From assembly GCA_964408805.1 (NCBI GenBank), contig CAYPAV010000020.1, positions 22,283-86,282 of the forward strand: 64,000 bases of DNA, read 5' to 3'. How positions within the stretch are numbered: position 1 is the stretch's first letter; every line of letters begins with the position of its first letter. Of this stretch, positions 9,971 to 17,375 are shown piece by piece. Both the position numbers and the translations under genes were made by a program. Under the pieces are notes generated by a model that did not search any database, was not told the DNA's origin, and was given only the letters and a program-made list of their open reading frames with translations. Source of the DNA: CAYPAV01 sp964408805 (lineage in GTDB: Bacteria; Pseudomonadota; Alphaproteobacteria; UBA8366).

Positions 9971-10888
9971 TCAATTCGAATTCGATGCCGCGATCACGGC
10001 GCGCCCGCCCGTGGTCTCCTCGTCGAGCCATCGCCGAAAGGCGACGATCTTCGAACGCTCGGCCCAAATCTCGGGACAGACGAGGTAGTAGGCGCCGGGG
10101 ATCGATTCCATGTGATCGAACGGCATGATCAAATTGCCGAGCGCCAGATCGTCGGCGATGAAGGGCCGCCCGGCAATCGCGATGCCGGCCCCCTGAATGG
10201 CGGCCTGGAGGGCGAAATGGGTGGCCTCGAAGGTCAGGCTCCGGGCCGGGTCCAGCTTCGGCAAACCGACACCCCGGAGCCAGGCGGGCCAATCGTCGGG
10301 CCGGGTGTCGGCGTAGAGGAGCGTGTGATGCCCAAGGTCCTCGGGCCGGGTCAGGGGCGGTCCGTCGGCGAGCAGTTTAGGGCTGCAGACGGGCACGATC
10401 TCGACGTCGAACAGGTGCTCGACATGGAGATCCGGCCAATCGCCGCCGCCCGAGCGGATCGCGACATCGAAGCCCTCACGCTCGAAGTTGACCGTCCGCA
10501 GCGTCGTCGAAATGCGAAGCTCGATCTCCGGATGGCGGCGCTGAAAGCGCGGCAGGCGGGCCATGAACCATCTGAGCGCGAAGGTCGACACCATGGAAAC
10601 CGTGAGCGGCCCCGCATGGCGCTGGGTCTCGAGACCGGCGACGGCTGCGGCGATCCGTTCGAAACCGTCATGCAGCCCCGGCAGCAGGGCGGCGCCCGCC
10701 TCGGTGATCGCCAGGCGGCGGCGCTCGCGGCGGAACAAGGGAATGCCGAGATCGGTTTCAAGATTGCGGATCTGATGGCTCACCGCCGAGGGCGACACGT
10801 TGAGCTCTTCGGCGGCGCGGGTGACGCTTTCCGTCCGGGCCACCGCCTCGAAGGCGCGAAGGGCGATCAGGCTTGGCAAGCGGCTCAT
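9971..10888 (-). CDS. LysR-family transcriptional regulator (GcvA-like)
   Basis: 305 residues. The N-terminal winged helix (about 1-65) has the family signature FEAVARTESVTRAAEELNVS followed by SAVSHQIRNLE, and a type 2 periplasmic-binding fold takes up the rest. The sequence resembles the GcvA/AmpR branch. It is divergent from a DinB-like gene, and the 155-nt gap holds two identical-arm LysR-type boxes, one only 6 nt in front of this start. Autorepression plus control of the divergent genes or the downstream MFS pump is the natural inference. Confidence 0.9.
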   Translation of the reverse strand: MSRLPSLIALRAFEAVARTESVTRAAEELNVSPSAVSHQIRNLETDLGIPLFRRERRRLAITEAGAALLPGLHDGFERIAAAVAGLETQRHAGPLTVSMVSTFALRWFMARLPRFQRRHPEIELRISTTLRTVNFEREGFDVAIRSGGGDWPDLHVEHLFDVEIVPVCSPKLLADGPPLTRPEDLGHHTLLYADTRPDDWPAWLRGVGLPKLDPARSLTFEATHFALQAAIQGAGIAIAGRPFIADDLALGNLIMPFDHMESIPGAYYLVCPEIWAERSKIVAFRRWLDEETTGGRAVIAASNSN

Positions 10889-10894
10889 GAAATC

Positions 10895-10907
10895 TGAATC
10901 ATATTCA
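10895..10907. promoter_or_regulatory. LysR-type box 1 (T-N11-A palindrome)
   Basis: TGAATCATATTCA has perfect TGAAT/ATTCA arms with a 3-nt centre and fits the T-N11-A rule for LysR regulators. It sits immediately upstream of the lysR-type start codon at 10888. Confidence 0.6.
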
Positions 10908-10959
10908 ATTAAATCTTCGATGAACTCTCATAAATACTGATTTAAAGAAAACATATAGA

Positions 10960-10972
10960 TGAATAAAATTCA
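10960..10972. promoter_or_regulatory. LysR-type box 2 (T-N11-A palindrome)
   Basis: TGAATAAAATTCA has the same arms and spacing as the box at 10895, with centres 65 bp apart (about six helical turns). A further TTCAA-N6-TTGAA repeat overlaps it at 10969-10984. It lies on the side nearer the divergent DinB-like gene. Confidence 0.6.
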
Positions 10973-11043
10973 ATATTGGTTGAAATCTTATCGGTTGTTC
11001 CGGTGTGTCTTCCCCGGTATCCAGCGGGGCTAGGAGGTGCCGG

Positions 11044-11535
11044 ATGCTATTGGAAAATCTGACTCTGATGAGCCGCTACAACCAATGGGCCAACGCGAGG
11101 CTCTATGATTGCTGCGGCGCGCTGCCGCCGGCGGTCTATCAAGAAACCCGGCCGGCGTTCTTTCGCTCCATACATCGGACCTTGAACCATATCCTTCTGG
11201 GGGACCGTATCTGGCTCTCGCGGACCAGGGGTACGACGCCGGTGACCGATCCGCTGGATACGGAACTCTATGGCGATTTCGAATCGCTGCGGGCCGCCCG
11301 CGCGGCGGAGGACCAGGGTATCCTCGACTACGTCGCCGGGCTCGCCGAGGCCGACCTTCCGGCCGACGTTCATTACGCCAACACAAGGGGCGATCCCTTC
11401 GCGACGCCGCTCGGCGTCATCCTGCAGCACTTCTTCAATCATCAGACCCATCATCGCGGCCAGGTCCACGATATGCTGACCCAAACCGAAATCGACCCGC
11501 CGGTTCTGGACTTGATATATTTCGTACGCGATTGA
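11044..11535 (+). CDS. DinB-family protein
   Basis: A 163-residue four-helix-bundle protein of the DinB/YfiT type. It begins MLLENLTLMSRYNQWAN, contains RTLNHILLGDRIW, and ends with a helix carrying HFFNHQTHHRGQ. These histidines form the typical metal site (His near 45, and the H-x3-H pair). Family members include metal-dependent thiol transferases and many uncharacterised proteins. The ATG at 11044 is preceded by a strong AGGAGG 6 nt away, so it is preferred over an upstream in-frame start. A cupin gene follows after 57 nt. Confidence 0.85.
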   Translation: MLLENLTLMSRYNQWANARLYDCCGALPPAVYQETRPAFFRSIHRTLNHILLGDRIWLSRTRGTTPVTDPLDTELYGDFESLRAARAAEDQGILDYVAGLAEADLPADVHYANTRGDPFATPLGVILQHFFNHQTHHRGQVHDMLTQTEIDPPVLDLIYFVRD

Positions 11536-11592
11536 TCGATCCCGGCGGGATCGCCGACACGAATTGGATTTCAAAATGCAAGGGGGAGAAAC

Positions 11593-12087
11593 ATGGGAAA
11601 GCGTATAGATGTCGAAGCCGTCCCGCCGGTCGTCGGGACGACATATCCGACGCCGTTCGACCAACCCGTTCGATCTCGCGAGAAACGGAAACTCGGCGAT
11701 GTCGCGGGGCTGACGCAGTACGGCGTCAACCTGTTGCGCCTGCCGCCCGGCGCCTGGTCGAGCCAACGGCACTGGCACAGCCATGCGGACGAGTTCATAT
11801 ACGTGATCGCCGGCGAGGTCGTGCTTCTGAGCGATGACGGGGAGGAAGTCTTGAAGGCAGGCGATGCCGCGGGCTTCAAGGCCGGCGACGACAACGGTCA
11901 TTGTTTGCAGAATCATTCCAACGGCGAATACCTGATCCTCGAAATCGGTTCCCGGTTCGAGGAAGACGCCGGCCATTATCCGGATGTCGATATGGTCGCC
12001 CCCGCCGGCGGGAAGCCGGCGATTTATACCCATAAGGACGGCACGCCCTATACCGATATCAAACGGCGCGGTCCGGAGTCCGACTGA
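11593..12087 (+). CDS. Single-domain cupin protein
   Basis: 164 residues. Cupin motif 1 is H62-x-H64-x2-E67 followed by a glycine at 74, and motif 2 has H103 and N107, so the metal site is intact. The C-terminal part, ending with THKDGTPYTDIKR, is a tail often seen in alphaproteobacterial cupins annotated as sugar or oxalate binding. A GGGGGAG ribosome site precedes the ATG. It probably shares a transcript with the DinB-like gene. The substrate is unknown. Confidence 0.82.
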   Translation: MGKRIDVEAVPPVVGTTYPTPFDQPVRSREKRKLGDVAGLTQYGVNLLRLPPGAWSSQRHWHSHADEFIYVIAGEVVLLSDDGEEVLKAGDAAGFKAGDDNGHCLQNHSNGEYLILEIGSRFEEDAGHYPDVDMVAPAGGKPAIYTHKDGTPYTDIKRRGPESD

Positions 12088-12204
12088 ACCGGATCCGAAT
12101 CACGGCGTGTTCGCCGTTTTCCGCTTGCCTCTGGCCCTATTGGTCGTCCTATTGGGCGGGGGCGGCGCCGCGCCGTCCCGCCGTTGGCGCGGGGGATCTT
12201 CGAG

Positions 12205-12801
12205 ATGCTGTCGATACGCGATCTTCGACGCGATGGCCTGGGTCCGGTCGATCTCGAACTCGCGGCCGGTGAATGCGTCGTCGTGAGTGGTCCGTCGGGG
12301 GCCGGAAAATCGCTTTTTCTGAGGGCCGTTGCGGATCTCGATCCGAATGAGGGCGAGGTCGTCCTCGACGGCGCCGCGCGAGACGCCGTGCCGGGTCCGA
12401 ATTGGCGCGGCCGTGTCACCTATGTCGCCGCCGAGCCCGCTTGGTGGGCCGACGCAGTCGCGGCGCATTTCACCGATCTTGCGGCCGCGCGCCCGCTGGT
12501 CGAGACACTTGGTTTTCCTGCCGGGGTATTCGAGTGGCCGGTCGCCCGGCTCTCGACCGGGGAGCGTCAACGCCTCGGTCTCGCCCGCGCCCTCACCATC
12601 GATCCCAAGGTTTTGCTGCTGGATGAACCGACCTCGGGTCTCGACGACGCGGCCCGCGAAAACGTCGAGCGGCTGCTCCAACAGCGCTTGACGGCCGGGT
12701 CCGCCCTGCTGCTCGCGACCCATGACGCCGATCAGGCCCGCCGCTTCGCAAGGCGAGCCCTTCACTTCGAAGGCGGTCGCTGCCGGGAAACTCCGACGTG
12801 A
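12205..12801 (+). CDS. fetA: ABC transporter ATP-binding protein, FetA-like
   Basis: A 198-residue ATPase with Walker A GPSGAGKS, a signature LSTGERQR, Walker B VLLLDEPTSGLD and an H-loop ATHD. It is short for an ABC ATPase, as is usual for FetA/YbbL. Its last bases overlap the start of a FetB-type permease (GTGA), which fixes the assignment. FetAB of E. coli has been linked to iron export and peroxide resistance. ATG at 12205 has a GGGGG site 9 nt upstream. A TTG seven codons earlier is possible. Confidence 0.87.
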   Translation: MLSIRDLRRDGLGPVDLELAAGECVVVSGPSGAGKSLFLRAVADLDPNEGEVVLDGAARDAVPGPNWRGRVTYVAAEPAWWADAVAAHFTDLAAARPLVETLGFPAGVFEWPVARLSTGERQRLGLARALTIDPKVLLLDEPTSGLDDAARENVERLLQQRLTAGSALLLATHDADQARRFARRALHFEGGRCRETPT

Positions 12802-13604
12802 GCCCGCTCATCGTCCTCGACGTCGCCGATCTGGCGATCGCGGCGGCCCTTCTGCTGATCAATGGGGGGCTCTCGCTCTGGCTGCAGCTTCGCCTCGAGG
12901 TCCGTTTCCTGGTCGCGGCCCTTCGCATGGTGGCGCAGCTTTTGCTGATCGGGCTGGTGCTGAAATGGCTGTTCGTTGCCGCCTCGCCCGTTTGGACCGG
13001 GTTGGCCGCGCTGGCGATGATAATATTCGCGGGGCGCGAGGCGCTGGCCCGGCAGGATCGCCGGTTCGCCGGGTGGTGGGGATACGGGCTCGGCACGACG
13101 GCGATGCTGATGGCCTCGATGCTGGTAACCGTCTTCGCCTTGACGACCCAGCTCCGGCCCGACCCCTGGTTCGATCCGCGCTATGCCATTCCGCTTTTGG
13201 GCATGGTTCTCGGCAATACCATGACCGGCGTCAGCCTCGGGCTGCATGCGCTCTCGACGGGGGCGTGGCGCGATCGCACCGCGATCGAGGCGCGGCTGGC
13301 GCTGGGATCCACGCGCTGGGAAGCGATGCGCGGCGTCGCCCGGAGTGCCATGACCACGGCGTTGATGCCGGTCATCAATTCGATGGCGGCGTCGGGTCTG
13401 GTCTACCTGCCGGGCATGATGACCGGTCAGATCCTCTCCGGCGTGGCGCCGATGGAGGCGGTCAAATACCAGATCCTGGTGATGTTCCTGATCGCCGGCG
13501 GGACCGGCATGGGCTCCGTCGTCGCGGTGATGGGCGGGGTCCTGCGCCCGACGGATCAGCGGCACCGCCTGCGGCTCGAACGACTCGACGCGCTTCGGGC
13601 CTGA
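12798..13604 (+). CDS. fetB: ABC permease FetB-like (UPF0014)
   Basis: A 268-residue integral membrane protein with about seven hydrophobic segments. The family core RLALGSTRWEAMRGVARSAM and the LPGMMTGQILSG segment are characteristic of UPF0014 (YbbM/FetB). The GTG start overlaps the ATPase stop by 4 nt. It forms the membrane half of the predicted metal exporter with the preceding ATPase. Confidence 0.88.
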   Translation: MSPLIVLDVADLAIAAALLLINGGLSLWLQLRLEVRFLVAALRMVAQLLLIGLVLKWLFVAASPVWTGLAALAMIIFAGREALARQDRRFAGWWGYGLGTTAMLMASMLVTVFALTTQLRPDPWFDPRYAIPLLGMVLGNTMTGVSLGLHALSTGAWRDRTAIEARLALGSTRWEAMRGVARSAMTTALMPVINSMAASGLVYLPGMMTGQILSGVAPMEAVKYQILVMFLIAGGTGMGSVVAVMGGVLRPTDQRHRLRLERLDALRA

Positions 13605-13613
13605 CGGCGAAAC

Positions 13614-15350
13614 TCAATTCCACCGCATCAGCTGGCGATGGGGCAGGGGATCGAAGTCCTTCAGGTTTCGCGACGGTTTGCCGAAAAGAAATCCCTGCAC
13701 GTAATCGACGCCGCAATCGCGGACGAAGGACAGGCATTCCGGGCTGTCGACCATCTCGGCCACGGTCTCGACATCGAGCCGGCGGCAGAGTTCGGTCAGG
13801 GCCGAGAGGAAAGCCTGGCCCTTGGGGCTCTTCCGCGCATTCTGCACGGCGCTGCCGTCCAGCTTGACGACATCAACCTCGAGCGAGGCGAGATACTGAA
13901 AACTCGCCGATCCGGCACCGAAATCATCGAGGCAGACCTCATGGCCGCGATCGCGCAGCCCCTGGATAAAGGCGTTCGCATGGTCGAGGTCGGACATACG
14001 GGCCGATTCGGTGGTCTCGAACAACAGCTTCCCCTTGGCCCACTCGTTCTCGCCCAGCAACCGATGGAGAGAATCGACATAATAGTCGTTGTCGATCGAG
14101 TTGCCGGAGACGTTGACCGCGACATGGTAGGCGTCGCTGTTCCGCGGCTGCCGCGACAGCCAGTCGACGACTTTTCGCACCATCGCGATGTCGAACTCGA
14201 ATATTAGGTCCGATTCTTCGGCGAAGGTAATCTCACGGAAGGGCGAGGCTTCCGCATCGCCGAACCGAGCGAGCGCTTCGTAATGATGAATGTTTCCCGT
14301 GCCGATATTGATGATCGGGTGGAACACGAGCTGGAAGGCGCCGGCGGCGACGATGTTCTTGAAGTTCTGCACCCGGGCGACGCCTTCCTTCGCGAGGTTG
14401 GCGAAATTGCGCGACAGGTTGCGGATGCTCAAGCCCCGGCCCGAGGCCTCGCGGAATTGGTTCAAGGTGTAGATCAGCCCCTTGGCCATGTCTTCGTCGC
14501 TGATCTCCGCGTCACCGGCATCGACCGTTGCGGCCTCGACGTCGAGACCGGTACCTTCCGGATCAACCGATGCGCTGAACTCGGCGATTTCACGCGAGAG
14601 CGAGTCGATATCGACGCCCGCATCGTGCAGCAGGCCGAACCCCGTCTCGCCGACCCTGGTCGCCGTATCGCCGTCGGCGGAGCGCACCTTCAAGATGGCA
14701 CCGATGGTCGACAAAAGCGGATCTTGCTCGTCCGCCGGAAGACGGTCCCGCAGCGTATCCAGTTCCGGCATTGACATGACCGTCATTCGAATATCGGTTC
14801 CGGCCGCCCGCATCGACGACAGCTTTTGCTCGGCGAGCTTTTCGAATGATGCTGTGTCGTAAAGGCCGCTTACCGGGTCCCGGGCGACGCCATGGGCGCG
14901 ATCGGATTCACTCTCGGTCGGACGTAGACGAAACCCAACCGAGAAATGACCGGCCCGCTCGTCGAGACAATGCGCCGCGACGGCCATGGGGGCGGTGACG
15001 CCTTCGGCACCTTGAAGGCGGATGCCATGACCCTCGCCGCGGCCGTGGTCCCGGGCCGTGATCAGAACCTGTCGCGCGCGGGCCATGTCGCTCGGCGCCA
15101 GGAGAACGTCGACGGAAGCCCCCATGAGATCATCGGCCGCCCGCCCAAGGAGCGGCGAGAGCGCGCCCGATGCGAAAACGATGTTCATGTCGGGATCGAG
15201 TTCGATCAGAACATCTGCCCAGCAATAGGCGAAGGCGACATAGCGATCGCGGTCGCGGTGCAGGTTTTCGGTGTCGGAAGCGGGCAAGGCCTCAATCCCT
15301 TCGTCATTATTTCTTGCCGCCCGTCGATCCCAATTTGGGACCCTATCCAC
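13614..15350 (-). CDS. EAL-domain protein with PAS-like and degenerate GGDEF regions
   Basis: 578 residues. A PAS-like sensor spans about 40-145, followed by a GGDEF-fold region (about 155-245) in which the active motif is replaced by GETGF at 234-238. The EAL domain runs from about 330 to the end. In the EAL part the catalytic set looks intact: E358-A-L with R362, N413, E445, DDFGAG at 475-480, K496, E532 and Q552. It should hydrolyse cyclic-di-GMP, with the GGDEF part at most regulatory. The GTG start at 15350 has no good ribosome site, and a TTG at codon 22 is an alternative. No membrane segment is evident. Confidence 0.85.
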   Translation of the reverse strand: MDRVPNWDRRAARNNDEGIEALPASDTENLHRDRDRYVAFAYCWADVLIELDPDMNIVFASGALSPLLGRAADDLMGASVDVLLAPSDMARARQVLITARDHGRGEGHGIRLQGAEGVTAPMAVAAHCLDERAGHFSVGFRLRPTESESDRAHGVARDPVSGLYDTASFEKLAEQKLSSMRAAGTDIRMTVMSMPELDTLRDRLPADEQDPLLSTIGAILKVRSADGDTATRVGETGFGLLHDAGVDIDSLSREIAEFSASVDPEGTGLDVEAATVDAGDAEISDEDMAKGLIYTLNQFREASGRGLSIRNLSRNFANLAKEGVARVQNFKNIVAAGAFQLVFHPIINIGTGNIHHYEALARFGDAEASPFREITFAEESDLIFEFDIAMVRKVVDWLSRQPRNSDAYHVAVNVSGNSIDNDYYVDSLHRLLGENEWAKGKLLFETTESARMSDLDHANAFIQGLRDRGHEVCLDDFGAGSASFQYLASLEVDVVKLDGSAVQNARKSPKGQAFLSALTELCRRLDVETVAEMVDSPECLSFVRDCGVDYVQGFLFGKPSRNLKDFDPLPHRQLMRWN

Positions 15351-15445
15351 TAGGGCGCGCCGACGAGTTGGTCAAGCGGCACGCGGGCGCACGGTCCGCC
15401 CGTCGGGATGGCAGTTTTGTCTCGATTGGAATATTATGGATCATC

Positions 15446-16249
15446 ATGTCGTTGGATGGCCAAAAGCCGAAAACTCATACCTCCGAAGTCGCGCATCTGG
15501 AGGATCTACCGCAGATCGTGGTCGCCCATCGCCGCGATTTGGCATCGGGCGAGATTATCCTGCCGCACAGCCATCGTAAGGCGCAACTCGTTCATGCCAG
15601 CCAGGGAGTGATGACGGTGACCACCGAGGACGGTGCCTATGTGGTGCCGCCCGAAAGGGCGCTTTGGGTACCGGCCGGGGTCGAGCACCGCATCGACGCC
15701 CGGGGGGCGGTCGCGATGCGGACCCTTTATATCGACGCTTCCGCCCTCACCGGCCTGCCCGAACGGGTCTGTGTTCTGCAGGTCGCCGGGCTGCTTCGGG
15801 AATTGATCATGACCGCGATGGAGATGCCGCAGGTCTTTTCGTCGGATGGACCGGAAAACCGGCTGATGCGGGTTATTCTCGACCAGCTGAGGATGCAGCC
15901 GCTGGCGCCACTGGCCTTGCCGATGCCTCGGGATCGCCGGTTGCGGAAAGTGACGGGGAGCCTGTTGCGCGACCCCGCGGACCCGCGAGGGCTCGATGCC
16001 TGGGCGCGCATGGCGGGGGCGAGTGGACGCACGCTGGCGCGGCTGTTTCGTGCCGAAACGGGCATGAATTTCACGACATGGCGGCAGCAATTGCGGCTCC
16101 TGCGCGGTCTCGAGCGCCTCGCCGCCGGCGACGCGGTGACCACCGTAGCGATCGATATGGGCTATGATAGCCCGAGCGCCTTTATCGCGATGTTCCGGCG
16201 CGCGCTCGGCGTCTCGCCGACCCGTTATTTCGGTCCGCCTTCGTCGTGA
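15446..16249 (+). CDS. AraC-family transcriptional regulator
   Basis: 267 residues with an N-terminal cupin-type sensor (HSHRKAQLVHASQGVMTV, about 30-100) and a C-terminal double helix-turn-helix (about 165-262) ending AFIAMFRRALGVSPTRYF, the AraC signature. Proteins with this arrangement often control a neighbouring efflux or metabolic gene, but no obvious target adjoins. ATG at 15446 is preceded by GGA 5 nt away. The open frame continues upstream without a better start. Confidence 0.88.
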   Translation: MSLDGQKPKTHTSEVAHLEDLPQIVVAHRRDLASGEIILPHSHRKAQLVHASQGVMTVTTEDGAYVVPPERALWVPAGVEHRIDARGAVAMRTLYIDASALTGLPERVCVLQVAGLLRELIMTAMEMPQVFSSDGPENRLMRVILDQLRMQPLAPLALPMPRDRRLRKVTGSLLRDPADPRGLDAWARMAGASGRTLARLFRAETGMNFTTWRQQLRLLRGLERLAAGDAVTTVAIDMGYDSPSAFIAMFRRALGVSPTRYFGPPSS

Positions 16250-16366
16250 GAATTGTGCTGGCCCGGTAAACGAAAATGCCACCTCTACAAACCGGTCTTC
16301 GCCGTATATGGTCTTGGCCGATTCTCGATCCGCGATCACCGACCCGGACCCGAAGACGATCTTTCG

Positions 16367-17323
16367 ATGCGAGTTCTCAGACATTACGCCAAGGTGCCGC
16401 CCGACCTGAAGGGCGGTGTCGTCGTGATTGGAAATTTCGACGGCGTCCATCGCGGTCATCAGGCCGTGGTCGGGCGCGGTGCCGATCTTGCGGGCGCGGC
16501 TGAGCTGCCCTTGATCTCGGTGACTTTCGAACCGCATCCCCACCGCTTCTTTCAGCCCGAAATCCCGCCGTTCCGCCTGACGCCCTTCCGGGTCAAGGTG
16601 CATCAAATCGCCGCTCTTGGCGTCGATGCGCTGTTGGTGCTGCGCTTCGATGCCGCGTTTGCCAAAATGACGGCGGATGAGTTTATCGCCGAGGTCTTGG
16701 TCGACGGCCTCGAGGCGCGTCATGTCGTGGTCGGTTACGATTTCACCTTCGGTCGGGGCCGGGAGGGCGATACCGAGTTCTTGAGCGACCGCGCGGCGGC
16801 ATCCGGCTTCGACTTCACCTCGGTCGATCCAGTCGCGTCCGCCGACGACATGGTCTATTCCTCGACGGCGATCCGTGAACATCTCGTCGCCGGCAAGCCG
16901 GGGCACGCGGCGGCCTTGCTCGGCCGGCCCTATGAGATCGAGGGGCGGGTCGTGCACGGCGAACATCTCGGCCGCGAGATCGGCTTTCCGACCGCCAACA
17001 TCGAGCTTCACGATTATCTGCATCCGGCTTTTGGAATCTATGCGGTGCGGGTTGCGGTGGAGAATGGGCCGGACGTGACCTGGCGCGATGGGGTCGCCAA
17101 TTTCGGCACCCGCCCGACGGTCGGCGGCACCAAGCCGCTGCTCGAACCCTATATCTTCGACTTTGACGGCGATCTCTACGGCCGTCGCATACGGGTTGCC
17201 CTGATCGAGTATATCCGACCCGAGATCCGCTTCGATTCGATTGACGAAATGACGGTCCGAATCGAGGAAGATTGCGCCGTCGCCCGGCGAATATTGCAAA
17301 CCAGCGCGGCGGGCGCCGCTTGA
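16367..17323 (+). CDS. ribF: Bifunctional riboflavin kinase/FAD synthetase RibF
   Basis: 318 residues. The N-terminal FMN adenylyltransferase domain shows GNFDGVHRGH and TFEPHPHRFF. The C-terminal riboflavin kinase domain shows GRPYEIEGRVVHG, followed by GFPTANIEL. It converts riboflavin to FMN and then FAD. I chose the ATG at 16367 because the protein then begins a few residues before the conserved VVVIGNFDG strand. An in-frame extension of 38 codons shows no conservation. ileS and lspA follow, an arrangement common in proteobacteria. Confidence 0.93.
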   Translation: MRVLRHYAKVPPDLKGGVVVIGNFDGVHRGHQAVVGRGADLAGAAELPLISVTFEPHPHRFFQPEIPPFRLTPFRVKVHQIAALGVDALLVLRFDAAFAKMTADEFIAEVLVDGLEARHVVVGYDFTFGRGREGDTEFLSDRAAASGFDFTSVDPVASADDMVYSSTAIREHLVAGKPGHAAALLGRPYEIEGRVVHGEHLGREIGFPTANIELHDYLHPAFGIYAVRVAVENGPDVTWRDGVANFGTRPTVGGTKPLLEPYIFDFDGDLYGRRIRVALIEYIRPEIRFDSIDEMTVRIEEDCAVARRILQTSAAGAA

Positions 17324-17375
17324 TCTCCGATTACTTGGGCGGTAAGTGTCCGCATCTTGCAATGGAACCGGTGCC

